Shown here: piece after piece, positions 7,349-16,320 of the stretch
How positions within the stretch are numbered: the first letter of the stretch is position 1
How the letters are laid out: every line of letters starts with the position of its first letter
Notes under the pieces: generated by a model
Told to the model about the DNA's origin: nothing
Database searches by the model: none
What the model saw: only the letters and a program-made list of their open reading frames with translations
Position numbers and translations under genes: made by a program
From: Palsa-504 sp963769715
Lineage (GTDB): Bacteria; Actinomycetota; Actinomycetes; Streptosporangiales; Streptosporangiaceae
DNA: 64,000 nt
Reading direction: 5' to 3'
Assembly: GCA_963769715.1 (NCBI GenBank)
Contig: CAVYNE010000034.1
Span: 248,001 to 312,000 of the forward strand

Positions 7349-9619
7349 TCAGCGGAGGACGATGTTGGCGATCTTGCCCGGGACGATGACCAGGCGGGTC
7401 ACGTGGCCGGCTGGGTAGGCGGGGTGCCGGGCCAGCAGTTCGGCGATGTCGTCGCGGTTCGCTGTAGCGGGCACGTCGACGGTGAAGCGGACCTTGCCGT
7501 TGACCTGGACCGGCAGCGTCAGGCTGGCCGTGGCGGCCAGCGCGGGATCGGCCTGCGGGAACGGCTCGCGGGTCAGGGACGAGGGGTGGCCGAGCCGCTG
7601 CCACAGTTCCTCGGCGATATGGGGAGCCAGCGGCGCCACCATGAGTACCAGCGGTTCGGCCAGGGCGCGCGGCACGCGCGGTAGCCGAGACGCGTGCGCC
7701 GTCAGCTCGATGATCCGCGCGATCGCGGTGTGGAACCGCAGCGCGGCGAAGTCTTCCCGCACGACAGCGATAGTCCGATGCAGCAGCCGCGCGGTGGCCG
7801 CGTCCAAGTCCGCGTCCAAGTCCGCGTCGGAGGGGGCGCCGGGGTCAGCAGAGGCGGCGGGCTCGGGGGGCACCAGGGTCTGGCCGGTGGACTCGTCGAT
7901 GATCAGGCGCCAGAGGCGCTGCAGGAACCGGTGCATGCCGGTGATGTCATCGGTATGCCACGGCCGGTCGCCGTCCAGCGGGCCCATCGCCATTTCGTAC
8001 AGTCGCAGCGTGTCGGCGCCGTAGGAGGCGTAAATGTCATCTGGGCTGATGCCGTTCTTCAGGCTCTTGCCCATTTTCCCGGCCCGCCGGGTAACTGGCT
8101 GGCCATCGTATTCCCAGCCGTCGGAATTCCGCGTCACCTCGGCAGCCGGCACGTACAGGCCGCGAGCATCGGTAAACGCATCGGCCAGGATATATCCCTG
8201 ATTGAACAATTTACCGAACGGTTCCGGCGTGCTCGCAACACCCCAATCGTAGAGCACCTTGTGCCAGAACCTGGCGTAGAGCAGGTGCAGCACGGCGTGC
8301 TCGACGCCGCCGACGTACAGGTCGACGCCGGACGGCAACATCCAGTACCGCTCGATCTGGCGGTCGGCCAGCGCCGTGTCGTTGAAGGGATCGGTGTACC
8401 GCAGGTAGTACCAGCTGGAGCCGGCCCACTGCGGCATGACGTTCAGCTCGCGGCGGTAGCGCCGGGGGCCGTCGCCCAGGTCCAGCGTGACCTCCGCCCA
8501 GCCCGGCGCCCGGGCCAGCGCGGGCACCGGGTCGCTGGCGTCGTCCTGCGGCACCGGCCGGAAATCCGTCAGCTCAGGCAGGACCACCGGCAGCATGTCG
8601 TCGGGCAGCGCGATCGGCCGGGTCCCTGGGTCTGGGTCGGCCTCGTCGTACACGATGGGGAACGGCTCGCCCCAGTACCGCTGCCGGGAGAACAGCCAGT
8701 CCCTCAGGTGGTAGGGGCCCCCGCTCGGGCCGATCCAGTTCCGTTGCAGGCGCTTGACGCTCTCCGGCCAGTCCACCTCGTCCAGGTCGGCTAGCAGGCG
8801 CTCGGCGTACGCAGTGATGCGCAGCATCCACTGCCGCAGCGGCCTGCGGTACACCGGGTAGTTGCCGACCGCGCTACGGCCCTGGTCGGTCACCTCCTCG
8901 TCCGCCAGCACGGTGCCCAGGCCCGGGCACCAGTTGACGACCTGCTCCGACAGGTAGGCCAGCCGGTGGCTGTCAACGATGTCCCGCTGCTCCCCGGCGG
9001 GCAGGTCGGCCCAGGCCCGGCCGTCCGGAACGGGGCGCTGGCCCGAGGCGAACTCGGTGATCAACTCGCCGACTGGTCGCGCTCGATTGGCGGCCGGGTC
9101 GTACCAGCTGCCGAAGATGCGCAGGAAGATCCACTGCGTCCAGCGGTAGTAGGACGGGTCGCTGGTCATGATCTCGCGCCTGCGGTCGTGGCCCAGGCCC
9201 AGCCGCCGCAGCTGGCGGCGCATGACGGCCGCGTTCTGCCGCACGGTGACGGCCGGGTGCTGGCCGGTGTCGATCGCGTACTGCTCGGCGGGCAGCCCGA
9301 AGGTATCGAAGCCGAACGGATGCAGGACATGATGACCGGTCATGCGCAGGTACCGACCGAACACGTCGGTGCCGATGTAGCCCAGCGGATGACCGACGTG
9401 CAGTCCGATGCCGCTGGGATACGGGAAGAAGTCGAGCAGGTAGAACTTGGGCCGCCCGGCCTCGGCCCCGAAACCGTCGGACAGGGCGCCGTCGGACAGG
9501 GCGCTGACTGGGTTCGCCGCGTGGAAGGTCCCCTCGCGTTCCCAGCGGTCCTGCCAGCGCAGCTCGATCTCGCTCGCCAACCGCGCGTCGTACCGGAACG
9601 GCGGCTTGCTGGTGTTCAT
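7349..9619 (-). CDS. leuS: Leucyl-tRNA synthetase lacking the CP1 editing domain
   Basis: Charges tRNA-Leu with leucine. At 756 residues it is about 200 residues shorter than typical actinobacterial LeuRS. Present: HVGH (74-77, HIGH motif), TFGLPAEQYAIDTGQHP, the NWCPGLGTVLADEEV segment (229-243), LRDWLFSRQRYWGEPFP (305-321), the tRNA-site segment GGVEHAVLHLLYARFW (437-452), KMGKS (515-519, the actinobacterial form of KMSKS), the anticodon-binding helices with PLAPHIAEELWQRLGH, and the C-terminal domain ending KIANIVLR. Missing: the CP1 post-transfer editing domain. The chain passes from LQRNWIGPSGG (291-301) straight to PYHLRDWLF, joined by about seven residues near 8713-8731. The frame is open throughout. 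Expression is probably attenuated by the upstream Leu leader. It may be the only LeuRS or an accessory copy; this cannot be told here. Confidence 0.95.
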   Translation of the reverse strand: MNTSKPPFRYDARLASEIELRWQDRWEREGTFHAANPVSALSDGALSDGFGAEAGRPKFYLLDFFPYPSGIGLHVGHPLGYIGTDVFGRYLRMTGHHVLHPFGFDTFGLPAEQYAIDTGQHPAVTVRQNAAVMRRQLRRLGLGHDRRREIMTSDPSYYRWTQWIFLRIFGSWYDPAANRARPVGELITEFASGQRPVPDGRAWADLPAGEQRDIVDSHRLAYLSEQVVNWCPGLGTVLADEEVTDQGRSAVGNYPVYRRPLRQWMLRITAYAERLLADLDEVDWPESVKRLQRNWIGPSGGPYHLRDWLFSRQRYWGEPFPIVYDEADPDPGTRPIALPDDMLPVVLPELTDFRPVPQDDASDPVPALARAPGWAEVTLDLGDGPRRYRRELNVMPQWAGSSWYYLRYTDPFNDTALADRQIERYWMLPSGVDLYVGGVEHAVLHLLYARFWHKVLYDWGVASTPEPFGKLFNQGYILADAFTDARGLYVPAAEVTRNSDGWEYDGQPVTRRAGKMGKSLKNGISPDDIYASYGADTLRLYEMAMGPLDGDRPWHTDDITGMHRFLQRLWRLIIDESTGQTLVPPEPAASADPGAPSDADLDADLDAATARLLHRTIAVVREDFAALRFHTAIARIIELTAHASRLPRVPRALAEPLVLMVAPLAPHIAEELWQRLGHPSSLTREPFPQADPALAATASLTLPVQVNGKVRFTVDVPATANRDDIAELLARHPAYPAGHVTRLVIVPGKIANIVLR

Positions 9620-9651
9620 TGGTCCTCCCAGGCGAATCGTCTGCGGAAATG

Positions 9652-9676
9652 AAAAAGCCCCTCAGGGATGAGGGGC
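9652..9676 (-). terminator. Intrinsic terminator (attenuator) in the leuS leader
   Basis: Read on the minus strand, GCCCCTCA pairs with TGAGGGGC in a perfect 8-bp stem with a 4-base loop, directly followed by five T residues (9656-9652). It lies between the Leu leader peptide and the leuS start, with about 32 bases left before the ATG. The segment GCGCGGC (9684-9678) just upstream can pair with GCCGCGC in the last codons of the leader (9707-9701), a possible competing structure. Confidence 0.88.
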
Positions 9677-9697
9677 GGCCGCGCGGACGATGTGGTG

Positions 9698-9739
9698 TCA
9701 GCGCGGCGTGCCGAGAAGCAAGCGGACTATGGCGGTCAT
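9698..9739 (-). CDS. leuS leader peptide MTAIVRLLLGTPR
   Basis: A 13-codon open frame whose codons 7-9 are TTG CTT CTC (9721-9713), three consecutive Leu codons using three different triplets, followed by a stop and then an intrinsic terminator ahead of leuS. This is the classical layout for ribosome-mediated attenuation: shortage of charged tRNA-Leu would stall the ribosome on the Leu codons and favour read-through into leuS. There is no Shine-Dalgarno; a TACACT -10 box ends 7 bases before the ATG, so the leader is probably leaderless. Its ATG overlaps (ATGA) the stop of an SGNH hydrolase remnant. Confidence 0.78.
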   Translation of the reverse strand: MTAIVRLLLGTPR

Positions 9740-9933
9740 GCCGTGAGTGTAACGTTCCGGCTAGCGGGCTCTCCAGCCGTTTTCGCCCCGGCCGACCGCG
9801 GCACGCAGGGTAGCGCGGGCGCACCGAGGCCTTGGGCGGTCGAGTCGCCGAGCACCACCCAGAGCGGGCCGTCCATGGCGAGCACCTGGTCGTTGTGGGC
9901 CTGCCAGTGCCGGGCGAAGGCAAACGAACGCAT
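9736..9933 (-). pseudogene. Truncated SGNH/GDSL hydrolase (N-terminal fragment)
   Basis: A 65-codon frame beginning MRSFAFARHWQAHNDQVLAM and containing LWVVLGDSTAQGLGA, the block I GDS motif with the nucleophilic Ser of SGNH hydrolases. Full members have about 200-280 residues with later blocks carrying the Gly, Asn and Asp/His; none of these is present here. After GLGAPA (about 9815) the sequence loses family character and stops at the leuS leader. It is most likely the 5' stump of a gene whose remainder was deleted, bringing it next to leuS. Confidence 0.6.
9746..9776 (-). promoter_or_regulatory. Predicted promoter of the leuS leader transcript
   Basis: On the minus strand a TACACT -10 box occupies 9751-9746 and a weak -35-like CTGGAG lies at 9776-9771 with a 19-base spacer. 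The expected start site falls at or next to 9739, the A of the leader ATG, implying a leaderless transcript. The -10 is convincing, the -35 is not. Confidence 0.5.
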
Positions 9934-9942
9934 TGATACCTG

Positions 9943-11145
9943 TCAAAGCGCAGATGGACGGACGGGTCCGTAGAGCCAGTCGGTGTAGCTGTAGTCGTCG
10001 GCCGGGCGGCGGCGGAACAGCTCGTCCCGCAGCAGCGTGCCCACGCCGCTGACGTGCCAGATATCACCCCAGGTCCGGGCGGTGCGCTGCACCCGGGCGG
10101 CGTGCGGGGCGCGGGTGGCCGCGTAGTGCGCGAGCGCCCTGGCGATCTGGTGCGGGCCGACCCCGCCCGGGCAGGCGGCCAGGGCGCGGGCCAGCGCGTC
10201 GGCGTCCTCGATGGCCTGGCAGGCGCCCTGGGCCAGGTACTGCAGCATCGGGTGGGCCGCGTCGCCGAGCAGCGCGATCCGGCCGCGGGTCCAGACGGCC
10301 AGCGGCTCCCGGTCGTACATCGGCCACCACCGGTCCCGCCACAAGAACCCGGTCGCCTCGCGCACCTGCGGGCAGCAGGCTCCGAACGCCTCGTCCAGCT
10401 CGTCCGGGCCGCCCCAGTCGCCGTCGGCGAGTTGTTCAGGGTCGGGGCAGGCTGCGTACTTCGGGCTGCGGAACACCGCGACCTGGTTGTAGATCTGGCC
10501 CGCGCGCAGCGGGTACTGCACGAAGTGCAGGTCGGGGCCGATCCAGGCCACCACCTCGTCGAGTCCGGACCGCGCGGTCACCTGGTCTATCCGGGCCGTG
10601 CCGCGGTAGGCGGCGAAGCCCGAGCAGATGGGCTGGTCGGCGGTGAACAGCCGGCGGACGCCGGAGTGCAGGCCGTCGGCCGCGATCAGGGCCGTGCCCT
10701 CGTACCTGGTGCCGTCGGCACATTCGGCGATGGCGGCGCCTGCTCCGTCGGTCACGACGCGGACGTCCCGGTCCGGGCACAGCCTCGACGCCCGCGGCCT
10801 GGCACGCGTCGTACAAGATGGCCAGCAGGTCGCTGCGGTGCATGACCATGTACGGCGCCTGGTAGCGGGCGGTGAACGGCTCCCCCAGGTCGAGCGCGGT
10901 CAGTTCCTCGGCGGTGACCGCGCTGCGCAGCAGCAGCCGCCTGGGCCGCACGCCGGCGTCCAGCACCGGGTCCAGGACGCCCAGCCGGGACAGGACCCGG
11001 GTGGCGTTGGGGGCGAGCTGCAGGCCGGCCCGAGCTCGGCGAATTGCGCGGCCTTCTCGAGCACCCGGACCTGGTGCCCGTCGCGGGCCAGGGCCAGGGC
11101 GGCGGTCAGCCCGCCGATGCCGCCGCCGACGACCAGGATGTCCAC
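9943..11145 (-). pseudogene. FAD-dependent aromatic-ring monooxygenase, frameshifted twice
   Basis: A class A flavoprotein hydroxylase of about 400 residues, closest in style to 3-hydroxybenzoate 6-hydroxylase/salicylate hydroxylase. It starts MDILVVGGGIGGLTAALALA (GxGxxG FAD motif), carries the DG-containing LIAADGLHSGVRR, and near the end LLGDAAHPMLQYLAQGACQA (GD motif). The reading frame changes near 11030, where GAGCTCGGGCC lacks one G relative to the expected codons (Gly-Ala-Gly-Leu-Gln-Leu), and returns to the first frame near 10770-10790. The middle part (MLDAGVRPRRLLLRSAVTAE) is readable only in the shifted frame. Either two real compensating indels or two sequencing errors. Divergent from the aldolase gene by 58 bp. 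Confidence 0.8.
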
Positions 11146-11203
11146 GTCAGCCTCCCAGGATCCGAGGGTAAGCCCCTCCGGCGGGCCGGGTATAAGTGGA
11201 GCC

Positions 11204-11913
11204 GTGAGCTACCAGCCCGCGGACGCCGACGGCGCCGTCCTGCTGGCCGTCCAGGCCTCCCGCGCGCTGGCCGCGGCCGGGCAGGGCGACATGGTGTGGG
11301 GGCACGCGAGCATCCGCGATCCTGACGGCCGGGGCGCCTGGATGAAGGCGGCTGGGTGGGGTCTTGAGGAAATCGACGCCAGCCGGATCGCTCTGGTCAG
11401 CCCAGACGGTTCGGTGCTCGATGGCGCGGGGCCGCGGCACATCGAGTATCCGATCCACACCGAGATCATGGCGGCGCGGCCGGACGTGGGTTCGGTCGTG
11501 CACACGCACTCGCCTGCGGCCAACGAGTTCGCCGCGCTCGACGTGCCGCTGCGCCCGCTCGACCACGCGGGATCGCTGTTCTGCTACCCGGACATCCCCC
11601 GGTTCACGCTGACCGGCGGCCTGATCAAGACGGCGTCAGCCTCGGGGCGGCGCTGGCCGACGCGCTCGGCGACGCGCGGGCCTGCCTGATGCCGCAGCAC
11701 GGCATCGTCGCCGTCGGCCACGACGCGCCGACCGCGGTCATGACCGCCGTGCTGCTCGACCGGGCCTGCCGGACCCAGCTGACCGCGATGGCGGCGGGCC
11801 CGCTGCGGCGCTGGGGCGGCGAGCAGGACACCGTGGCCAAGCGCGCCGACGTCTGGTCCGACCGCCAGATCCAGGCGGGCTGGGAATACCTGCTCCGCTC
11901 GGGCGGCCGCTGA
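11204..11913 (+). pseudogene. Class II aldolase/adducin family protein, frameshifted
   Basis: Begins with GTG at 11204 (VSYQPADADGAVLLAVQASRAL). The family features are GQGDMVWGHASIRDP, PIHTEIMAARPDVGSVVHTHS (metal-binding HTH with the preceding Glu) and, after a frame change, LGDARACLMPQHGIVAVGHD (third metal His). The change is near 11625-11632, where ATCAAGACGGCGTCAGC lacks one base relative to Lys-Asp-Gly-Val-Ser. The downstream part continues to 11913. Restored, the protein would be about 237 residues, normal for L-fuculose-phosphate-aldolase-like or decarboxylase-type members. It lies beside an aromatic monooxygenase, so a catabolic role is plausible but the substrate is unknown. Confidence 0.8.
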
Positions 11914-11968
11914 GGGCTCGGGCGGCCGCTGAGGCTGTTGCAGGTCGCCGCTGAGGGCGTTTGGAGTT

Positions 11969-13697
11969 TCAGGGTGACTCCGGATCCGCGAGGTCCGGGA
12001 TCTGCTGGAGGGTGGCTTCCATGAGGTCGAGAGCGCGCTGGGCGCGGGTGAGGGTCCGCGACCGGTACCGGCCGGCGGAGCGGGCGGCCAGCAACTCGGC
12101 GCGTTCGGCGGCCAGGATCCGCAGCATGAGATGCCGGTACTGGTCGCGCGGGCTGGCCGTGTCGGGTTCGGCCGCCTCGGCCAGGCTGGCCCGGGCCAGC
12201 GCGGCCTCCCGGACCCGGTCCAGCACGTCGCCGTCGTAAGGGCGTCCGCCCGGCCGGGACAGGCCGGGATCATCGAGCACTTCGGTCGCCTGTGCCGCCA
12301 GGTCGGCGAGCAGGTCGGCGTACTCGGCTCGGTCGGCGGCGGCGTCGTCGCCGGGAATCTTGAGGGCCCGGATGACGCGCGGCAGCGTCAGGCCCTGGAC
12401 CAGCAGCGTGGTCCCGGCTACGACGAACGCGATGAGCACGACCTCCGGCCGGAACGGGGTATCGTCCGGCAGCGACTGCGCGGCCGCGACGGTGATCACC
12501 CCGCGCATCCCCGACCAGACCAGCACCACCCCGCCGCGCCAGCCGAAGCCCTCGGACACGAAGAAGTCGACGTCGCCCATCGTGCGGGCCAGGTGCAGCG
12601 CGAGGCGTTCCATGCGCCGCGCGGAGAACCGGTGGCTCACCTCTGGGTCGGTGACCCGGCTGTGTATCTTCTCCAGTTCCGGCCGGGCGGCGGCGGCCCG
12701 GTCGGCGTCACGGCGCAGCACCGAGACGAGCGGGACGATGAACATCATCCGGAGCGCCAGGGTGAGCGCGGCCGCGGCCAGCCCGATCCCCACCGCCTGG
12801 CCGGCGCTGAGCCCGGCCGCGGCGTCCTGGTCGAGCAGGGTCTTGAGCTGCAACCCCATGAGCAGGAAAATCCCGCTTTCCAGCAGGAACGCAACGGTCT
12901 CCCAGTTCACCGTCTCGGCCAGCCGGTCCCTGGCGCGGCAGCCAGCCCGGGCTCAGATGGCCGGTGACCAGCCCGGCCACCACCACGGCCAGGACCCCGG
13001 AGGCACCCAGCTCCTCGGCTGGGACCCAGGCGAGGAAGGGGACGGCGAAAGACGCCGCCGTGCTCAGCACCGGGTCCTTCAGCAGGGACCGGATCCAGAC
13101 GTTCGCGTACCCCACCACCAGGCCGACGGCGAGCGCCACGACGACGGAGTACACGAAGTCCAGGCCGACCTTCCACAGGTGCACGGTCGCGGTAGTCGCC
13201 GCGACGGCCGAGGCGAGCAGGACCAGCGAGGAAGCGTCGTTGACCAGCCCCTCGCCTTCCAGGATGGTCAGCAGCCGGGCCGGCAGCCCCAGCCGCCTGC
13301 CGACCGAGGTCGCGGCGACCGCGTCGGTAGGGCTGATGATCGCCCCGAGCGCGAACGCGTACGCCAGCCCGAGACCAGGCAGCACCGCGTGAAACAGCAA
13401 CCCGCAGCAGACCGTGGTGAGGACGACGAGCGGGACGGCCAGCCCGGCGATGGCCTTGAAGTCACGGCGGAAGTCATTGGCAGGCACGTGCACGGCCGTG
13501 GCGTAGAGCAGCGGCGGCAGCGCGCCCGCCAGGATCCATTCGGGATCGACCTCGATCTTCGGCAGGCCGGGCAGGAAGCTCAGGGCGATGCCGACCACGA
13601 CCATGCTGAGCGGGGCCGCCACCGCGATGCGCTGGGATACGGCCGCGACCGCGACGATGGCGACGACCGCGGCCACCGCGATGATGGTCAGCTCCAT
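11969..13697 (-). pseudogene. CPA1 Na+/H+ antiporter (NhaP/YjcE type), one frameshift
   Basis: The N-terminal two thirds (MELTIIAVAAVVAIVAVAAV) carries many membrane helices and the CPA1 ion-site segments LGAIISPTDAVAATSV and EGEGLVNDASSLVLL. Near 12922, GCGCCAGGGACC contains one base too many; after it the second frame continues with LAETVNWETVAFLLESGIF and a cytosolic C-terminal tail of about 150 residues. Corrected length is about 575 residues, normal for actinobacterial members. An insertion of one C would explain the break, so sequencing error is a serious alternative to a true pseudogene. Confidence 0.85.
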
Positions 13698-13800
13698 GTG
13701 ATCTCATTCTCCAGGTGATCGATGCGGGCCGGTAGATTCGGCGCAGACGTCTGCCCTCGGCTGCCCTCGGCCCCGGGCAGCAACAGGGCGGAGGACGGCG

Positions 13801-16317
13801 GTGCCGGCTGACTACACCAAGATCCGCGAGGAGAACATCGCCAGGTACGGCTGGGACACCGCCGTGCTCGACCTGCTCGGGCAGCTGTACAGCGAGCGCA
13901 CCCACTTCATCTTCGAGCTGATCCAGAACGCCGAGGACGCCGGCGCGACCGAGCTGGCCTTCGAGCTCTTCGGGGACCGCCTGGAGTTGCGGCACGACGG
14001 GCGGCCGTTCACCGAGGCCGACGTTCGCGGCGTCGTCGGGGTCGGCAAGAGCGGGAAATCCGGGGATCTCACCGCGATCGGGAAGTTCGGCATCGGCTTC
14101 AAGTCGGTGTACGCGTACACGACGAGCCCGCGCGTCTACAGCGGCGGCGAGCACTTCGGGATCGAGAACTACGTCCGGCCGTTCCCGGTCGAACCGCTGC
14201 CCGTGGCTCCGCCGGAGACGATCTTCGTCTTTCCCTTCGATCACGACACCGTATCCGCCGCGGTCGCCGTCCAGGAGATCGCGGCGGCGCTGACCGCGAT
14301 CCAGCCCCGGATCCTCCTGTTCTTGACGAGCATCGAGCGGCTGCGGGTCCGCGGCGCCGGGGTCGCCGAATCGGTCATCGAGCGCTCGGTCACCGAGCGT
14401 GGCGACTCGGCTCGTCACGTCACGCTGTCCCAAAACCGCCGCCGGGAGGAGTGGCTGGTCTGGCACCGTCCGGTCGTGGGCCATGAGGCGCAGCGGATCG
14501 AGATCGCGTTCCGGCTCGAGGCCGGCCGGATCGTCCCGGTGGCCGATTCGCCGCTGACGGTGTTCTTCCCCACCGAGAAGGAGACGTTCCTCGGTTTCCT
14601 GATCCAGGGCCCGTACCGGACCACGCCCGCCCGCGACAACATCCCCGGACATGACCCGTCGAACCAGGCGCTGGTACTCCAGACCGCCGCGCTGCTCACC
14701 GACGTGCTGGGGGAACTGCGTGCCGACGGCCTGCTCACGGTGCCGGCACTTACGACGCTGCCCCTTGACGCCGCGCGCTTCCCGGCTGGCTCCATGTTCC
14801 GCCCGCTGTTCGATTCGGTGGGTGAGGCGCTGACCACCGAGGCGCTGATCCCGGTCGCCGGCGGCGGTTACGGCGTGGCCGTTGACCTGGAGCTGGCCGG
14901 CGGCGCGGAGGTGCAAGAGCTCCTCGACCCTGATCAGCTGGGCGCGCTGTGCGGCGCGGGTCGGCCTGTCTGGTTCGCGGATGACTCCGTCACCGAGCAC
15001 CTCACGCCGGTCCTGTGGCGGTACCTGCGCGAAGAGATCGGCATCGACGAGGTCACGCCTGCGGACGTGGTTGCGCGGGTGACCAGTGAATTCCTCCGGG
15101 CGCAGACCGATGAGTGGATCGCGCGCTTCTACGCCTTCCTGTTCACGGACTCCGCCCTGTGGCGGGCGCCCCGGTTCGAAGGGGATCAGCCCGGCCCGGC
15201 CCGGGCCAAGCCGGTTATCCGGCTCGAGGACGGCAGCCAGGTCGCACCCTTCGACGGCCAGGATCGCCCGGTGGTGTACCTGCCCGGCCCGGTCGCCAGC
15301 AGCCTGCCCACAGTACGGCGCGTCATCGCGGACTCCCCCGCGGCCCGGCAGTTCCTGGCGGCGCTGAACCTCACCGAGCCAGACGTGGTGGCGGAGGTCC
15401 TCCAGATCATCCTGCCCAGGTATAACGGCCTGGACGTCGCAGAGTTCGACCCGGCCCGTGACCTGGACATGGCCCAGCACGACGCCGACCTGGACGGCGT
15501 GATGCGAGCGGTGGATGAGGCGGCGGGCGGCCGCCGGGAGGAACTACTCGGGAGGCTACGGCAAACCGCGTTCCTCATCGGGGAGAACGCCGCCACCGGC
15601 GAGCAGCGCCTGACGCCGCCACCCGGGCTGTACCAGCGGTCCAAGGAGCTTGAGGTCTACTTCGACGGGAACCCGGACCTCTGGTTCGCCGGCGACCGCT
15701 ACGGGCCGTGGCTGGTCCAGCTGCGCGGGATGGGCGTGCGGCAGGCCGTCGAGGTCCGCGCGCGAGTGCCGAACCAGGCTGGCTACGTGGTCATCACCGT
15801 CGATTTCGGCCGGAACGAACGCGGCCTGGACGGATTCGATCCCGGCGCGGAGATCGACGGGCTGGAGTTCGCGCTCCGCCACCCCAGCCATGCCCGTTCG
15901 GAGTACGTCTGGAACGTCCTGCTCGCCCCTAACCGCCGGCTCGTGGCGGGCGTGGTGGAGAGATCGGCCCTGGTGTCCTTCAGCGACTCCAGCCTGGAGA
16001 ACGTCGGGTCGGCGATCGGCCTGGCGGCGGAGCGCGAGGCGTGGCTACCCGGACGGGACGGGACCTTCCGCCGCCCGGCCGAGCTCTCGGTCGACGACCT
16101 GCCGCCCACGTATACGCGAGACGAGGGGCTAGCCCAGGCGCTGAGCATGCTGCGGCCCGTGGTGACCGAGACCGCCCGGCGACTCGGGATCCCGCCCGAG
16201 GTGCTGTGGGGGCTGAGCGCTCACCCGGACCTCGTGGCGATGGTCGAGCGGGAGCTCGCGACCCGGGGCGCCGACGGCGAGAGCGCCGCGGAAAGGGAAG
16301 GCCACCGGGAGGCCTGA
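13801..16317 (+). CDS. Sacsin-like GHKL ATPase protein
   Basis: 838 residues from GTG at 13801. The N-terminus is a Bergerat-fold ATP-binding domain as in sacsin and Hsp90: ELIQNAEDAGA (N box, E39/N43), RHDGRPF (D66-G67, G1) and GKFGIGFKSVYAY (94-106, G2). The rest is a long alpha/beta region with no recognised nuclease, helicase or methylase motif; many larger bacterial sacsin-like proteins end in a DUF3883 or nuclease-like domain, which is not evident here. The C-terminus is charged and ends just before a strong hairpin. No signal peptide, so cytosolic. Some bacterial relatives occur in antiphage loci, but the neighbours here (antiporter, DUF2254) do not suggest a defence island. Function unknown. 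Confidence 0.85.
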   Translation: MPADYTKIREENIARYGWDTAVLDLLGQLYSERTHFIFELIQNAEDAGATELAFELFGDRLELRHDGRPFTEADVRGVVGVGKSGKSGDLTAIGKFGIGFKSVYAYTTSPRVYSGGEHFGIENYVRPFPVEPLPVAPPETIFVFPFDHDTVSAAVAVQEIAAALTAIQPRILLFLTSIERLRVRGAGVAESVIERSVTERGDSARHVTLSQNRRREEWLVWHRPVVGHEAQRIEIAFRLEAGRIVPVADSPLTVFFPTEKETFLGFLIQGPYRTTPARDNIPGHDPSNQALVLQTAALLTDVLGELRADGLLTVPALTTLPLDAARFPAGSMFRPLFDSVGEALTTEALIPVAGGGYGVAVDLELAGGAEVQELLDPDQLGALCGAGRPVWFADDSVTEHLTPVLWRYLREEIGIDEVTPADVVARVTSEFLRAQTDEWIARFYAFLFTDSALWRAPRFEGDQPGPARAKPVIRLEDGSQVAPFDGQDRPVVYLPGPVASSLPTVRRVIADSPAARQFLAALNLTEPDVVAEVLQIILPRYNGLDVAEFDPARDLDMAQHDADLDGVMRAVDEAAGGRREELLGRLRQTAFLIGENAATGEQRLTPPPGLYQRSKELEVYFDGNPDLWFAGDRYGPWLVQLRGMGVRQAVEVRARVPNQAGYVVITVDFGRNERGLDGFDPGAEIDGLEFALRHPSHARSEYVWNVLLAPNRRLVAGVVERSALVSFSDSSLENVGSAIGLAAEREAWLPGRDGTFRRPAELSVDDLPPTYTRDEGLAQALSMLRPVVTETARRLGIPPEVLWGLSAHPDLVAMVERELATRGADGESAAEREGHREA

Positions 16318-16320
16318 ACC

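Noticed and set aside
7694..8794. Long plus-strand open frame inside leuS
   Set aside because: It mirrors the codon bias of the real minus-strand leuS; low-complexity Val/Gly/Gln content and no family motif.
9620..9935. T-box riboswitch in front of leuS
   Set aside because: No recognisable specifier loop or T-box antiterminator sequence; the short peptide with three Leu codons explains the terminator better.
13474..15480. Long minus-strand open frame across the antiporter 5' end and sacsin-like gene
   Set aside because: Antisense shadow of the sacsin-like gene; its protein is Arg/Gly/Glu-rich without domains, and only its last part corresponds to the antiporter in another frame.
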